A stretch of 36,919 bases of DNA, from NCBI GenBank assembly GCA_015259125.1, contig JABZGR010000021.1:1-36919 (forward strand). The letters are read 5' to 3'. This DNA is from Alloprevotella tannerae (GTDB lineage Bacteria > Bacteroidota > Bacteroidia > Bacteroidales > Bacteroidaceae). Numbering within the stretch: the stretch's first letter is position 1; each line of letters starts with the position of its first letter. A program made the position numbers and the translations under genes. Under the pieces are notes generated by a model. That model was not told where the DNA came from and did no database searches. It saw only the letters and a program-made list of their open reading frames with translations. Shown here piece by piece: positions 8,468 to 17,217 of the stretch.

Positions 8468-10429
8468 CTATAATTTCGCACGTTTTGAGGAATTTATGAA
8501 GTAAAGCACTAGGCAGATGTAGACGACGAGTGATAGCAACTGACTGTTAGGACTGTTAATCCAATTTTTGTCGATAAATTTCAAGCCACCAAACTGCATA
8601 GCTGCACTGACAACCCCCATTAAAGCGCCTCCGGCAATAAAACCGCTGGCCAACAGTGTGCCTTTTTCATTGCGCGCCTTGTTGAGTGCCTCATCTTTTG
8701 TGCGCGAACTAATATACCAGCTGACAAATCCGCCAACAAGCAGGGGCAGGTTCAATTGCAAAGGAATAAACATACCTAAGGCGAAAGCTAAAGCGGAAAC
8801 TCCGCAAAGCGTTAAGATGATAGAGATAAGTGCGCCTATGCCGTAAAGCAACCAAGGTGCGCCTGCTCCACTCATCAAAGGTTCTATTACGGCCGCCATA
8901 GCGCGTGCTTGGGGAGCTGCTAAGGCGTCACCTTCAAAACCGTAAGCTTTATTCAGAATCATTATGACACCGCCGACCGTGGCAGCACTCACCAAGATGC
9001 CAATAAACTTAAAGGTCTCTTGCTTATAGGGTGTAGATCCAAGCCAATAGCCAATTTTTAGGTCGGTAATAAAAGAACCGGCAGAGGAAAGTGCCGTGCA
9101 GACGACGCCACCCATAATCAAAGCGGCCACCATTCCACCCGTACCTTTTAAACCAACAGCCACCATAATCACTGAAGCAAGGATAAGGGTCATCAATGTC
9201 ATACCACTCACGGGATTAGACCCGACAATCGCGATAGCATTTGCAGCTACCGTCGTGAAAAGAAAGGCAATGAAGGCTACGAGTAAGATACCGACAATGG
9301 TAAACAGCAAGTTACCACCCATAACATCGAAGTAAAACAACAGCGTCACTAAGACAATGGTAAGCAAAGAGCCCATTGCAATAATCTTCATCGGCAGGTC
9401 GCGCTGAGTACGAGGTACGTTTTCTTCATCTTTTGCGCCACCCTTGAAAATACGTCCGGCTAAAGAGAAAGCACCCTTGATCACACTCCAACTTTTTATG
9501 ATACCGATGATGCCGGCCATAGCTATGCCGCCTATACCTATGCTGCGCGCATAAAAGAAGATGTCTTCGGGAGAAGCTTGCGAAGCTACAATGCCGTCTT
9601 TCACAACTTGATCGGGCCAAAACAGAGCTATGCCGGGGACAAAGACCCACCAAATCATCATAGAACCAAAGCAGATAATGGCAGCATACTTCAATCCGAT
9701 AATATAGCCCATACCTAGGACGGCGGCACTTGTGTTGACCTTAAAAATAAGCTTCGTTTTGTCGGCTATTGTACTACCCCATTCGCAAACACGGCTTGTG
9801 AAGCACTCATTCCACGCACCAAAAGAGGCTACAAGGAAGTCGTAAAGACCACCAATCAAACCCGCAACCAGCAAAGGCTTGGCCTGACTGCCGCCTCGTT
9901 CGCCGGAAATCAGGACCTGCGTAGATGCCGTTGCTTCCGGGAAAGGATATTTTCCGTGCATATCTTTCACAAAAAACTTGCGGAAAGGTATCAAGAACAG
10001 AATACCAAGCACACCACCCAACAAAGATGAGAAGAAGATCTCCATAAAGTTGACACTCATCTCCGGATATTTTGTTTGCAAAATGTATAAGGCCGGCAAA
10101 GTAAAGATTGCGCCGGCTACAATCATTCCGGAACAAGCACCGATGCTTTGAATAATCACGTTTTCACCTAACGGATCCTTACGATGCGTAGCGCCGGAAA
10201 GGCCCACAGCGATAATCGTTATAGGTATGGCAGCTTCAAATACTTGCCCAACCTTTAAGCCTAAGTATGCGCAGGCTGCAGAAAAGATTACAGCCATAAG
10301 AATACCCCAAGTGATCGACCAAGCAGAAACTTCTCTGTACTGCTTATCAGGCTTCATTAGAGGTTCATACTCTTCGCCGGGCTTCAATTCTCGAAAGGCA
10401 TTTTCCGGTAATTTAGTTTCTTCTTTCAT
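8468..10429 (-). CDS. OPT family oligopeptide transporter
   Basis: This 653-residue protein is almost wholly hydrophobic, with about 15 predicted membrane spans. It belongs to the oligopeptide transporter (OPT) superfamily, proton-coupled importers of small peptides or metal chelates in the inner membrane. Family features seen include the N-terminal EVSAWSITWGILMAVIFSAACAYLGLKVGQ block, GENVIIQSIGACSG, the KYPFPEATASTQVLISGERGG segment (about 160-180), an FTTVAANAIAIVGSNPVSGMT segment, and a GALISIILTLCGVSALAFALGMFIP segment. The sequence is complete. The nspC stop codon is 40 bp upstream, so it probably ends a galE-nspC-OPT transcript. The substrate cannot be deduced; in this group it may be peptides or iron complexes. 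Confidence 0.92.
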   Translation of the reverse strand: MKEETKLPENAFRELKPGEEYEPLMKPDKQYREVSAWSITWGILMAVIFSAACAYLGLKVGQVFEAAIPITIIAVGLSGATHRKDPLGENVIIQSIGACSGMIVAGAIFTLPALYILQTKYPEMSVNFMEIFFSSLLGGVLGILFLIPFRKFFVKDMHGKYPFPEATASTQVLISGERGGSQAKPLLVAGLIGGLYDFLVASFGAWNECFTSRVCEWGSTIADKTKLIFKVNTSAAVLGMGYIIGLKYAAIICFGSMMIWWVFVPGIALFWPDQVVKDGIVASQASPEDIFFYARSIGIGGIAMAGIIGIIKSWSVIKGAFSLAGRIFKGGAKDEENVPRTQRDLPMKIIAMGSLLTIVLVTLLFYFDVMGGNLLFTIVGILLVAFIAFLFTTVAANAIAIVGSNPVSGMTLMTLILASVIMVAVGLKGTGGMVAALIMGGVVCTALSSAGSFITDLKIGYWLGSTPYKQETFKFIGILVSAATVGGVIMILNKAYGFEGDALAAPQARAMAAVIEPLMSGAGAPWLLYGIGALISIILTLCGVSALAFALGMFIPLQLNLPLLVGGFVSWYISSRTKDEALNKARNEKGTLLASGFIAGGALMGVVSAAMQFGGLKFIDKNWINSPNSQLLSLVVYICLVLYFINSSKRAKL

Positions 10430-10469
10430 AATATATACAATTAGTCTTGGTTAATAAGTATTGTTTCTC

Positions 10470-11618
10470 TTAATCCATTCGGTCTCGATAATCTTCATAG
10501 CCAAAACGGCGCAACAACTCTTCTTCTCCATTTTCTCTCAACAAAACAAGAGAGGGATGAGGAATCCCATTAAACATATTGGTCTTTACCGTTGTATAAT
10601 GAATCATATCTGAAAAACGAATGGTATCGCCAATTTGCAAAGGTTGCTCAAAGCGCCAATAACCCATAAAGTCTCCGCTCAAGCAACTATTCCCGCCTAA
10701 ACGATAAACGAGTGGCTCGCGCTCGCGTCCGGCAGCTTGCGGCGGTTCCAAAGTCTCCGCACCTCTAATCGCAGGCCAATAAGGCATTTCTAAACAATCG
10801 GGCATATGGCAAGTAAAACTTACATTTAAAATAGCAGTCTTTATCCCATCATTTTCCACAATGTCAACGACACTTGCAAAGAGATCGCCCGTCTGCCATG
10901 CGAAAGCAGAACCCGGTTCCAGGATCAAATGAAGCTGAGGATAGCGCGCCTTAAAACTTTTTAGTGTATCAATCAGCAGTCTTACGTCATAATCTTTACG
11001 CGTAAGCAAATGTCCACCACCAAGATTCAACCATTTAATTGCCGGAAGCCACTTACCAAAACGCGCTTCGATATGTTCAAGTGTATGCACCAAAGCCGCT
11101 GCACTACTCTCGCAATGATTATGGCAATGAAAGCCTTCTACGCCTTCAGGTAATTTGTCCGGTAGTTGCTCTGCCAGGATTCCGAATCGTGACCCCGGCG
11201 CACAGGGATTATAAAGCGTAGTCTCTATTTCGCTATACTGCGGATTTATGCGTAACCCGCAGGAGAGCGGCTTCCCATTTTCGACAATGCGAGGATAGAA
11301 ATGTTCAAATTGTTGTAGTGAATTAAAAGTAATATGACTACTACAACGCATAATCGTATCGAAATCCTTATCCTCATAAGCCGGAGAATAAGTATGCGCT
11401 TTAGAACCAAATTCTTCGAAAGCCAAACGCGCTTCATTAGGAGACGAAGCCGTAGTATGCGCAATATAGTCTCTAAAAATGAAGAATGTCTTCCAAAGGG
11501 CAAAAGCTTTGAAAGCCAAGATAAATTCCACGCCGGCTTCTTCTGCCGTTCTGCGAATCAGCGCCAGATTATTGCGCAATAATCTTTCTTCTATTCTATA
11601 ATAAGGTGTTTCCCGCAT
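10470..11618 (-). CDS. nspC: Carboxynorspermidine (carboxyspermidine) decarboxylase
   Basis: NspC is a PLP-dependent fold III decarboxylase that makes spermidine or norspermidine from the carboxylated precursor in the cytoplasm. The 382-residue product has the PLP lysine at K37 in ILAFKAFALW, a GFHCHNHCESSA segment, the phosphate-binding WLNLGGGH, the LEPGSAFAW motif, and CHMPDCLEMPYW with the catalytic cysteine region. RLGGNSCLSGDFMGYW and a Tyr-bearing DMIHYTTVKTNMFNG block close the domain. The length is usual for the family. galE lies 73 bp upstream and the OPT gene 40 bp downstream, all on one strand. The partner carboxynorspermidine dehydrogenase is not in the window. Confidence 0.94.
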   Translation of the reverse strand: MRETPYYRIEERLLRNNLALIRRTAEEAGVEFILAFKAFALWKTFFIFRDYIAHTTASSPNEARLAFEEFGSKAHTYSPAYEDKDFDTIMRCSSHITFNSLQQFEHFYPRIVENGKPLSCGLRINPQYSEIETTLYNPCAPGSRFGILAEQLPDKLPEGVEGFHCHNHCESSAAALVHTLEHIEARFGKWLPAIKWLNLGGGHLLTRKDYDVRLLIDTLKSFKARYPQLHLILEPGSAFAWQTGDLFASVVDIVENDGIKTAILNVSFTCHMPDCLEMPYWPAIRGAETLEPPQAAGREREPLVYRLGGNSCLSGDFMGYWRFEQPLQIGDTIRFSDMIHYTTVKTNMFNGIPHPSLVLLRENGEEELLRRFGYEDYRDRMD

Positions 11619-11691
11619 ATTTCAGTTTCCAAACTGCCGAAGAGACCACCTAAACGCCGCAGGCAATCTCTCGATAGTGAATATGGGTTCT

Positions 11692-12732
11692 TTACATCAC
11701 GCCTCTTTCGCGGAGTTTCAATTGCCAATTCCACGCAGATGAAAGCGCGTCCTCCAAAGAGTGCACAGCCTTCCATCCTAATACATTATTGGCCTTATCA
11801 ACATTACCCCACACTTTAACGATATCGCCTTGGCGACGGCCGGCAATAGCATAATTAAGTTTAACGCCCGTACATTTTTCAAAAGTATGGATCAACTCTA
11901 AGACGCTAACGCCTTCACCCGTGCCTACATTATAAATCTCCACCTGCTCGGTATTTTTTCCTGACAGGACACGTTCCATCGCCGCAACGTGAGCCTTAGC
12001 TAAATCGACTACATATATATAGTCACGAATACAAGACCCATCAGGCGTATCGTAGTCATCGCCGAAGACGCTTAAGCATTCTCGAATGCCTATGGCCGTT
12101 TGTGTAAGATACGGAATAAGGTTTGCCGGAACGCCATTGGGCATTTCTCCGATGATTCCCGTTGGATGTGCACCGATCGGGTTAAAGTAACGCAGCAAGA
12201 CAGCGCTTAGTGGCGCGCCACTCTTACAAAAATCAGTGATAATATCTTCGTCTATCTTTTTCGTATTCCCATAAGGACTCTCCGCTTCTTTGCGCGGAGC
12301 AGCCTCCGTAACGGGCAAATTTTCAGGGTCGGGCTGTCCATAGACCGTGCAAGATGAGGAAAAGATAAAGCCTTTCACCTTATGCTCTGCTGACATCTCA
12401 AGCAGGTTTATCGTTGAAAGGGTATTGTTGCGATAATACTTCAAAGGCTTCTCCACGCTCTCGCCTACAGCTTTGCTGGCTGCGAAATGGATGATACCGT
12501 CGATTGGTGCATATTTATGGAAGACGGCATCAAGCGCTGCGTAGTCGCAGCAATCTACTTTTTCAAAAAAGGGACGTTGTCCTGTGATTTGTTCTATGCC
12601 ATCTACAACGTCTGCTGAGGAATTAGAGAGGTTATCAACAATCACCACTTCGTAACCTGCCGAGAGAAGCTCTACTGTTGTGTGCGAGCCGATAAAGCCT
12701 GTACCGCCGCTGACTAAAATTCTTTTTTTCAT
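11692..12732 (-). CDS. galE: UDP-glucose 4-epimerase
   Basis: GalE interconverts UDP-glucose and UDP-galactose, supplying galactosyl donors for LPS and capsule. The 346-residue short-chain dehydrogenase has the NAD-binding GGTGFIG at 9-15, a VDNLSNSS segment at 32-39, SSSCTVYG at 125-132 with the catalytic Ser/Thr region, and the Y154-x3-K158 pair in SPYGNTKK. RYFNPIGAHPTG and a CIRDYIYVVDLAKAH segment are typical of GalE rather than other epimerases. A promoter lies at 12767-12796, with a palindrome overlapping its -7 element. It is the first gene of the run galE-nspC-OPT. It ends 73 bp before nspC. Confidence 0.95.
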   Translation of the reverse strand: MKKRILVSGGTGFIGSHTTVELLSAGYEVVIVDNLSNSSADVVDGIEQITGQRPFFEKVDCCDYAALDAVFHKYAPIDGIIHFAASKAVGESVEKPLKYYRNNTLSTINLLEMSAEHKVKGFIFSSSCTVYGQPDPENLPVTEAAPRKEAESPYGNTKKIDEDIITDFCKSGAPLSAVLLRYFNPIGAHPTGIIGEMPNGVPANLIPYLTQTAIGIRECLSVFGDDYDTPDGSCIRDYIYVVDLAKAHVAAMERVLSGKNTEQVEIYNVGTGEGVSVLELIHTFEKCTGVKLNYAIAGRRQGDIVKVWGNVDKANNVLGWKAVHSLEDALSSAWNWQLKLRERGVM

Positions 12733-12764
12733 ATTCTATGTTACTTTTCAATGCATATACTTAC

Positions 12765-12796
12765 TGCAAATGTACGATTTGCATGTAAAAAGACAA
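12765..12796 (-). promoter_or_regulatory. galE promoter with an overlapping palindrome
   Basis: On the minus strand TTG (12796-12794), a 19-bp spacer and TACATTTG (12774-12767) match the Bacteroidota consensus. The inverted repeat TGCAAAT-GTACG-ATTTGCA (12765-12783) covers the whole -7 element, so a repressor could act here. The palindrome could also be chance, as no second copy was seen. Confidence 0.65.
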
Positions 12797-12846
12797 AGCC
12801 ATCTTTACTTTTATCTTTAATCGATGGTGCGACCTGCGCTCTTTCT

Positions 12847-13761
12847 TCAAAGCGAGATGCACAAGCCTTCGTGCGCCAAAATCGCATTCGGAAACACCAT
12901 CTGCGCCTCTTGCAAGAGTACGGTTTCATCTTCATAGCGCGCAGAGAAATGTCCCAGCAGCAGCTTTCCCACTTCAGCCGCCCGCGCAATCTGCGCCGCT
13001 TGGCGTGCAGTAGAATGGCCGACGAGGCGCGCGCGTTCTGCCATATCTTCAGCAAAGGTGGCTTCGTGATAAAGCAGATTTACACCTTTGAGGGTTTCGC
13101 AAAGTGATGGGTTGTAAGCCGTATCACTGCAATAAGCATAACTTCGCGGCGCATCACCCGCAAAAACCAAACGATGATTTGGGATTATGTCGCCCTCAGG
13201 TGTCGTCCAGTTAGCCCCTTGTTTAATGCTATTGATGGCATAGTGAGGTATTTTATAAAAGTCGATCATCTCTCGCTTAATGTGAGGCAAAGATGGTTTC
13301 TCGCGAAAGAGAAAACCGCAGCAGGGAACTCGATGCAGAAGAGGCAAGGAGGTCACCGTCAAGCCGCGATCTTCGTATATCACTTGCGTTTGCTTGGTAT
13401 CTATTGGATGAAAAGGCACTTCAAAGGCCGACTTTCCGACAAAGAAATCAATTTGAGCCTGCAATATCGGCTCAAACTCCGCCGGAGCATAAACGTGCAA
13501 GGGAGCTGTTCTACCTAATAAGGCGAACGTTGAAATCATGCCGACCAGACCCAAACAATGATCGCCATGCAAATGACTAATAAAGACGGCTTGCAGACGA
13601 GCAAAGGGCAAGCGCCGGCGACGATATTGAAGTTGCGTTCCTTCGCCGCAATCGATCATAAACAACTTATGGCGAAAGTTTACGATCTGTGCTGCCGGAT
13701 TATGGCGCATCGTAGGTACAGCGCAGCCGCACCCAAGAATTGAGATTTCAAACTTTTCCAT
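12847..13761 (-). CDS. rnz: Ribonuclease Z
   Basis: RNase Z is a zinc-dependent metallo-beta-lactamase-fold endonuclease that trims the 3' trailer of tRNA precursors. This is the usual choice when the CCA end is not encoded, as for the tRNA-Arg in this window. The 304-residue protein shows the GCGCAVPTMRHNPA N-terminal motif, FMIDCGEGTQLQ, the zinc motif H63-L-H65-G-D67-H68, LHRVPCCGFLF, a FAGDAPRSYAYCSDT block, and LLYHEATF with the second metal site, then VGHSTARQAAQIAR and LLLGHFSARY. The length is normal for the short form. A promoter is visible at 13843-13874. It is separated from galE by 114 bp that contains the galE promoter. Confidence 0.95.
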   Translation of the reverse strand: MEKFEISILGCGCAVPTMRHNPAAQIVNFRHKLFMIDCGEGTQLQYRRRRLPFARLQAVFISHLHGDHCLGLVGMISTFALLGRTAPLHVYAPAEFEPILQAQIDFFVGKSAFEVPFHPIDTKQTQVIYEDRGLTVTSLPLLHRVPCCGFLFREKPSLPHIKREMIDFYKIPHYAINSIKQGANWTTPEGDIIPNHRLVFAGDAPRSYAYCSDTAYNPSLCETLKGVNLLYHEATFAEDMAERARLVGHSTARQAAQIARAAEVGKLLLGHFSARYEDETVLLQEAQMVFPNAILAHEGLCISL

Positions 13762-13842
13762 TTGGCTTCTTCATCTTAAATGATACTTCCGTTCATTCAA
13801 TCGGGCATAAGACTTTCGCAAATAAAAGGGCCGAATGCTTGG

Positions 13843-13874
13843 CAAAGATACGATATTCGCCGCAAAACGATCAA
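13843..13874 (-). promoter_or_regulatory. Probable rnz promoter
   Basis: On the minus strand TTG (13874-13872), a 21-bp spacer and TATCTTTG (13850-13843) match the Bacteroidota consensus. The predicted start, near 13836, gives a leader of about 75 nt. Confidence 0.6.
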
Positions 13875-14021
13875 CTCTCGGCTATGATTTTATGCGGCAG
13901 AGCCGTATGACGCACACTTGCTCCCCCACTCGTTTCTTTCTCGTCTGAGATTCTTTATTATGGGCTTATTTTCAACTGATTATATCCTTATATGCATCTT
14001 ATTTCAATGCTATGAGATATT

Positions 14022-14105
14022 GTTTGCCGGCACCAAACTATCGTTTGCTGGGAGCATACTATGGTTTGGCGTGAGCATACTATCGTTTGCTGCCGGCAAA
14101 CAATG
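14022..14105 (+). repeat. Tandem array of four 21-nt units (17-nt brick plus 4-nt linker)
   Basis: The units are 14022-14042, 14043-14063, 14064-14084 and 14085-14105. Bricks one and four have ends GTTTG/CAAAC that can pair; bricks two and three begin GTTTG and end GCATAC, with one mismatch in the pairing. Linkers are TATC, TATG, TATC and AATG. Reversed, the array at 28841-28924 aligns to this one without gaps over 84 positions, about 65 identical by hand count, so the two are copies of one element. Confidence 0.8.
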
Positions 14106-14323
14106 GACGGTTCAACTCGTCGGCAATGCACACCGAGACTTTTAGCTCGATTTTATGCTTCTTTGTCCTTATTGTTTTGACCGGCCTTATAAACGCGAGC
14201 GACATACTGCCTCCACTATGAAAATAGCATAAAACAACAATAGAGATAAGCATCAAAAACAGCACGGTGAGCGTCACTTTTTCGACTTAAAACGGGCGAA
14301 ACGCAAAAGTAAAGCAGAGATTC

Positions 14324-14354
14324 TTGCGTATTTGGCTGGCTTCATGTAAATTTG
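14324..14354 (+). promoter_or_regulatory. Promoter of the TPM-domain gene and lemA
   Basis: TTG (14324-14326), a 20-bp spacer and TAAATTTG (14347-14354) fit the Bacteroidota sigma consensus. The start codon lies 28 bp beyond the -7 element. Confidence 0.65.
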
Positions 14355-14382
14355 CTGAAAAGAAATACACGCTTACAGAATT

Positions 14383-15309
14383 ATGCTGCGAAAACTTTTC
14401 ATCTTTTTATTGACTTTAAGTGCCTTAAGCTGCTTTTCTGAAACGACAGAATGGACACCTAAGAACTTGCCGATGCCATATTTGAAAGATAAGACTCAGC
14501 ACGTGTGCAATCCGGAACAGATCTTATCTCAAGCGGCGACTGATTCGATCAACAATATGCTTACTATGCTTGAAGAAAAGCGTGGCGTACAGGCTATAGT
14601 CGTAGTTGTAGGGCGCGTAGAAAATGCCGATGCTTACCGTTTTGGAATGGATCTGGCGGAACATTACGGCATAGGTAGCAAGGAGCAAAACTCCGGCCTC
14701 CTCATCGTGCTTGCAACGAAAGATAGAAAATATCAAATTTTGACGGGAACGGGCTTAGAAGGTACACTGCCGGATGCCATTTGCCGGCGTGTAGAGAATC
14801 GACTGATGGTCCCGGCCTTAAAAAGAGGTGATTGGGACGAAGCTATGTTTACTTCCGTCAAAGCCTTGTCAACCTATTGCATGGGCGATAAAAGTTTAGT
14901 AAACTCCAACGGAGATTTGGACGAGGATGAGTTATCGCAATTACTCGGCTTAATCATCTTTGGTTTTTGTACCTTTCTAGGCGCAATTTATGCCGTAGTA
15001 AATGCCCTTAGAATAAGACGAACTTGTCCGCAATGTCGTAACAGTAAACTAAAGGTCGTAAAAACAAGGATAGAACGAGGCAAAGATAAACACCTCTATA
15101 AAGTATTCTCCTATCGCTGTAAAAAATGTGGGTACGAGGATGAGAAAAAATATTCTCTTGCTCGTAATCAAGCCCACTTGAGAAACGTTGGCCCCTACTC
15201 TTTCGGTAGTGGCTGGGGCAGAGGATTCAGCGGAGGGGGTGGCTTTGGAGGCGGCGGTAGCTTCGGCGGTGGTAGTTTTGGCGGCGGCGGTAGCGGCGGT
15301 AGCTTTTAA
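14383..15309 (+). CDS. TPM-domain (YgcG-like) membrane protein with zinc ribbon and glycine-rich tail
   Basis: The 308-residue protein starts with a signal peptide (MLRKLFIFLLTLSALSC, possibly a lipobox). A TPM domain spans about 40-170, with the family segments EKRGVQAIVVVVG, YGIGSKEQNSGLLIVLA and YQILTGTGLEGTLPD. A membrane span follows at about 186-208. A zinc ribbon has C215-x2-C218 and C246-x2-C249, and the tail from 274 is rich in Gly, Ser and Phe. TPM domains have been tied to photosystem repair in plants and to acid phosphatase activity, but the bacterial role is not settled. The gene pairs with lemA 72 bp downstream, a frequent arrangement that suggests a joint envelope function. A promoter lies directly upstream. 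Confidence 0.85.
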   Translation: MLRKLFIFLLTLSALSCFSETTEWTPKNLPMPYLKDKTQHVCNPEQILSQAATDSINNMLTMLEEKRGVQAIVVVVGRVENADAYRFGMDLAEHYGIGSKEQNSGLLIVLATKDRKYQILTGTGLEGTLPDAICRRVENRLMVPALKRGDWDEAMFTSVKALSTYCMGDKSLVNSNGDLDEDELSQLLGLIIFGFCTFLGAIYAVVNALRIRRTCPQCRNSKLKVVKTRIERGKDKHLYKVFSYRCKKCGYEDEKKYSLARNQAHLRNVGPYSFGSGWGRGFSGGGGFGGGGSFGGGSFGGGGSGGSF

Positions 15310-15381
15310 ACGCCTTAAATGGAAAGTCGAACTGCACAATTCTCTTGGTATCTTTATTTTAGAACAAACTAATAACGCATT

Positions 15382-15984
15382 ATGAAATCATTATCTAAGA
15401 AAAATCTGATTCTCCTCGCCGTAGGAGGCTTGTTGCTCATCTGTGTCTTTTGGTCCTTTTCCACCTACAATGGTTTAGTAGGACAAGATGAAGTTGTCAC
15501 CACGGCTTGGGGCAACGTGCAAACTCAATATCAACGCAGAAGCGACCTCATCCCTAATCTGGTGAACGTGGTCAAAGGCTATGCAAAACATGAAAAAGAA
15601 ACGCTCGAAGCCGTTGTGTCTGCAAGAGCCCGCGCTACGCAGATTACGGTCAGCGCAGACGGACTAACACCGGAAAAATTGCAACAATATCAACAGGCAC
15701 AAGGACAACTCTCGGCAGCACTTGGGAAACTCTTGGCTGTATCTGAGAGCTATCCTAACTTGAAAGCCAATGAAAACTTCTCCGAACTACAAGCGCAGTT
15801 GGAAGGTACAGAAAATCGTATCTCAGAAAGCCGCACGCGTTACAACAAAGCTGTGCAGGGCTACAATATATCAGTACGAAAATTCCCGGGAAACATCGTA
15901 GCTAAAATGTTTGGCTTTGCTCCTAAAGCAAAATTTGAAGCTGCAGAAAACGCACAAAACGCACCGACTGTCAACTTTGAATAA
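15382..15984 (+). CDS. lemA: LemA family membrane-anchored protein
   Basis: LemA proteins have one N-terminal membrane segment and a long helical domain in the periplasm; the function is not established. This 200-residue copy has the span at about 9-28 (NLILLAVGGLLLICVFWSF), then the family core YNGLVGQDEVVTTAWGNVQTQYQRRSDLIPNLVNVVKGYAKHE, a LKANENFSELQAQLEGTENRISESRTRYN segment and FPGNIVAKMFGF near the end. The length is typical. It follows the TPM-domain gene by 72 bp and precedes purM by 28 bp, so read-through into purM-prfA-pyrF is likely. The family assignment is firm; the role is not. Confidence 0.93.
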   Translation: MKSLSKKNLILLAVGGLLLICVFWSFSTYNGLVGQDEVVTTAWGNVQTQYQRRSDLIPNLVNVVKGYAKHEKETLEAVVSARARATQITVSADGLTPEKLQQYQQAQGQLSAALGKLLAVSESYPNLKANENFSELQAQLEGTENRISESRTRYNKAVQGYNISVRKFPGNIVAKMFGFAPKAKFEAAENAQNAPTVNFE

Positions 15985-16012
15985 GTAGCGGTAAAATACA
16001 TATCTCCTTATT

Positions 16013-17182
16013 ATGGATCCAAAACAACGCTATATGTTGCGTGGCGTTAGCGCAATGAAAGAAGACGTACACAACGCCATTAAAAACATTGATAAAGGGA
16101 TTTTCCCACAAGCTTTTTGCAAAATCATTCCCGATATTTTGGGCGGCGACCCGGAGTATTGCAATATTATGCACGCCGATGGCGCCGGCACGAAGTCAAG
16201 CTTGGCTTATGCGTACTGGAAAGAGACGGGCGACCTCTCCGTCTGGAAAGGCATAGCCCAAGACGCGCTGATTATGAATACCGACGATTTGCTTTGCGTC
16301 GGAGCAGTCGACAATATCTTAGTAAGTTCAACCATCGGGCGCAATAAGATGCTGATTCCGGGAGACGTTATCTCAGCCATCATAAATGGCACGGACGAAC
16401 TCTTACAACAACTGCGCGAAATGGGCATTGGTATTTATGCCACGGGAGGCGAAACGGCCGATGTGGGTGATTTGGTGCGCACAATCATAGTGGATAGCAC
16501 GGTAACCTGCCGTATGAAGCGCTCAGAGGTTATTGATAATGCGAACATCCGTCCCGGCGATGTGATTGTTGGCTTAGCCTCGTTCGGACAAGCGACCTAC
16601 GAGACGAAATACAATGGTGGGATGGGCAGCAATGGGCTCACCTCGGCACGTCACGACGTTTTCGCAAAAGATCTCGCGAAGAAATACCCTGAAACTTACA
16701 ACCACGACGTTCCGCAAGAACTTGTTTATAGCGGCATCTACCAACTTTTGGATCCGATTCCCGACACGCCGCTCACGGCGGGCCAATTGGTTTTATCGCC
16801 AACCCGTACTTATGCGCCGGTAATCAAACGTCTGCTGGAGAAAATGCGGGCAGAGATTCACGGAATGGTACATTGCACTGGCGGTGCACAGACAAAAGTG
16901 CTCCATTTTGTTGGTGAAAATTGTCGTGTAATCAAAGATAATATGTTCCCCTTGCCTCCTTTGTTCCGTATAATCCAAGCACAAAGTGGCACAGATTGGC
17001 AAGAGATGTATAAAGTCTTCAATATGGGGCATAGAATGGAGATTTACGTTGCACCGGAAAAGGCCGAAGAAGTCATCAGCACGGCAAAAGACTTTAATAT
17101 TGATGCACAAATCGTCGGCAGCATTGAAGAGGGAAAGCGCTCATTGACGATTCGAAGCGAATTTGGCGAATTTAATTATTAA
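16013..17182 (+). CDS. purM: Phosphoribosylformylglycinamidine cyclo-ligase (AIR synthase)
   Basis: PurM closes the imidazole ring of 5-aminoimidazole ribonucleotide using ATP, the fifth step of purine synthesis. The 389-residue product is the longer Bacteroidales type, about 40 residues over the E. coli enzyme. PurM-superfamily motifs are present: YCNIMHADGAGTKSSLAY, ALIMNTDDLLCVGA, IGIYATGGETADVGDLV, RPGDVIVGLAS and GGMGSNGLTSARHDVF. A C-terminal HCTGGAQTKVLHF block and MGHRMEIYV complete the second domain. The start MDPKQRYMLRGVSA matches the usual N-terminus. lemA ends 28 bp upstream and prfA begins 35 bp downstream. The order purM-prfA-pyrF is, to my knowledge, common in Bacteroidales. 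Confidence 0.93.
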   Translation: MDPKQRYMLRGVSAMKEDVHNAIKNIDKGIFPQAFCKIIPDILGGDPEYCNIMHADGAGTKSSLAYAYWKETGDLSVWKGIAQDALIMNTDDLLCVGAVDNILVSSTIGRNKMLIPGDVISAIINGTDELLQQLREMGIGIYATGGETADVGDLVRTIIVDSTVTCRMKRSEVIDNANIRPGDVIVGLASFGQATYETKYNGGMGSNGLTSARHDVFAKDLAKKYPETYNHDVPQELVYSGIYQLLDPIPDTPLTAGQLVLSPTRTYAPVIKRLLEKMRAEIHGMVHCTGGAQTKVLHFVGENCRVIKDNMFPLPPLFRIIQAQSGTDWQEMYKVFNMGHRMEIYVAPEKAEEVISTAKDFNIDAQIVGSIEEGKRSLTIRSEFGEFNY

Positions 17183-17217
17183 GACTCACGCACTGTATCT
17201 TGTGCAACACTTAGAAA

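Larger units (their letters stand above)
13762..14382. other. Gap of 620 bp between the divergent rnz and TPM-domain genes
   Basis: This gap holds the rnz promoter, a four-unit 21-nt repeat array (14022-14105) and the promoter of the TPM-lemA genes (14324-14354). Short open frames run through the array on both strands, but this follows from its period of 21 and I do not count them as genes. The stretch 14106-14320 shows nothing I can name. Confidence 0.7.

Noticed and set aside
13918..14145. Small protein with seven-residue repeats encoded across the 14022 array
   Set aside because: A 21-nt period keeps any frame open, giving repeats such as FAGTKLS; there is no start context, and the copy at 28841 gives a different frame context.
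14080..14277. 65-residue minus-strand membrane-like frame
   Set aside because: It ends inside the repeat array, has no promoter, and the hydrophobic start alone is weak evidence.
15049..15385. Ala/Thr-rich frames on both strands around the glycine-rich tail of the TPM protein
   Set aside because: These are shadows of GGN codon repeats in the real frame.
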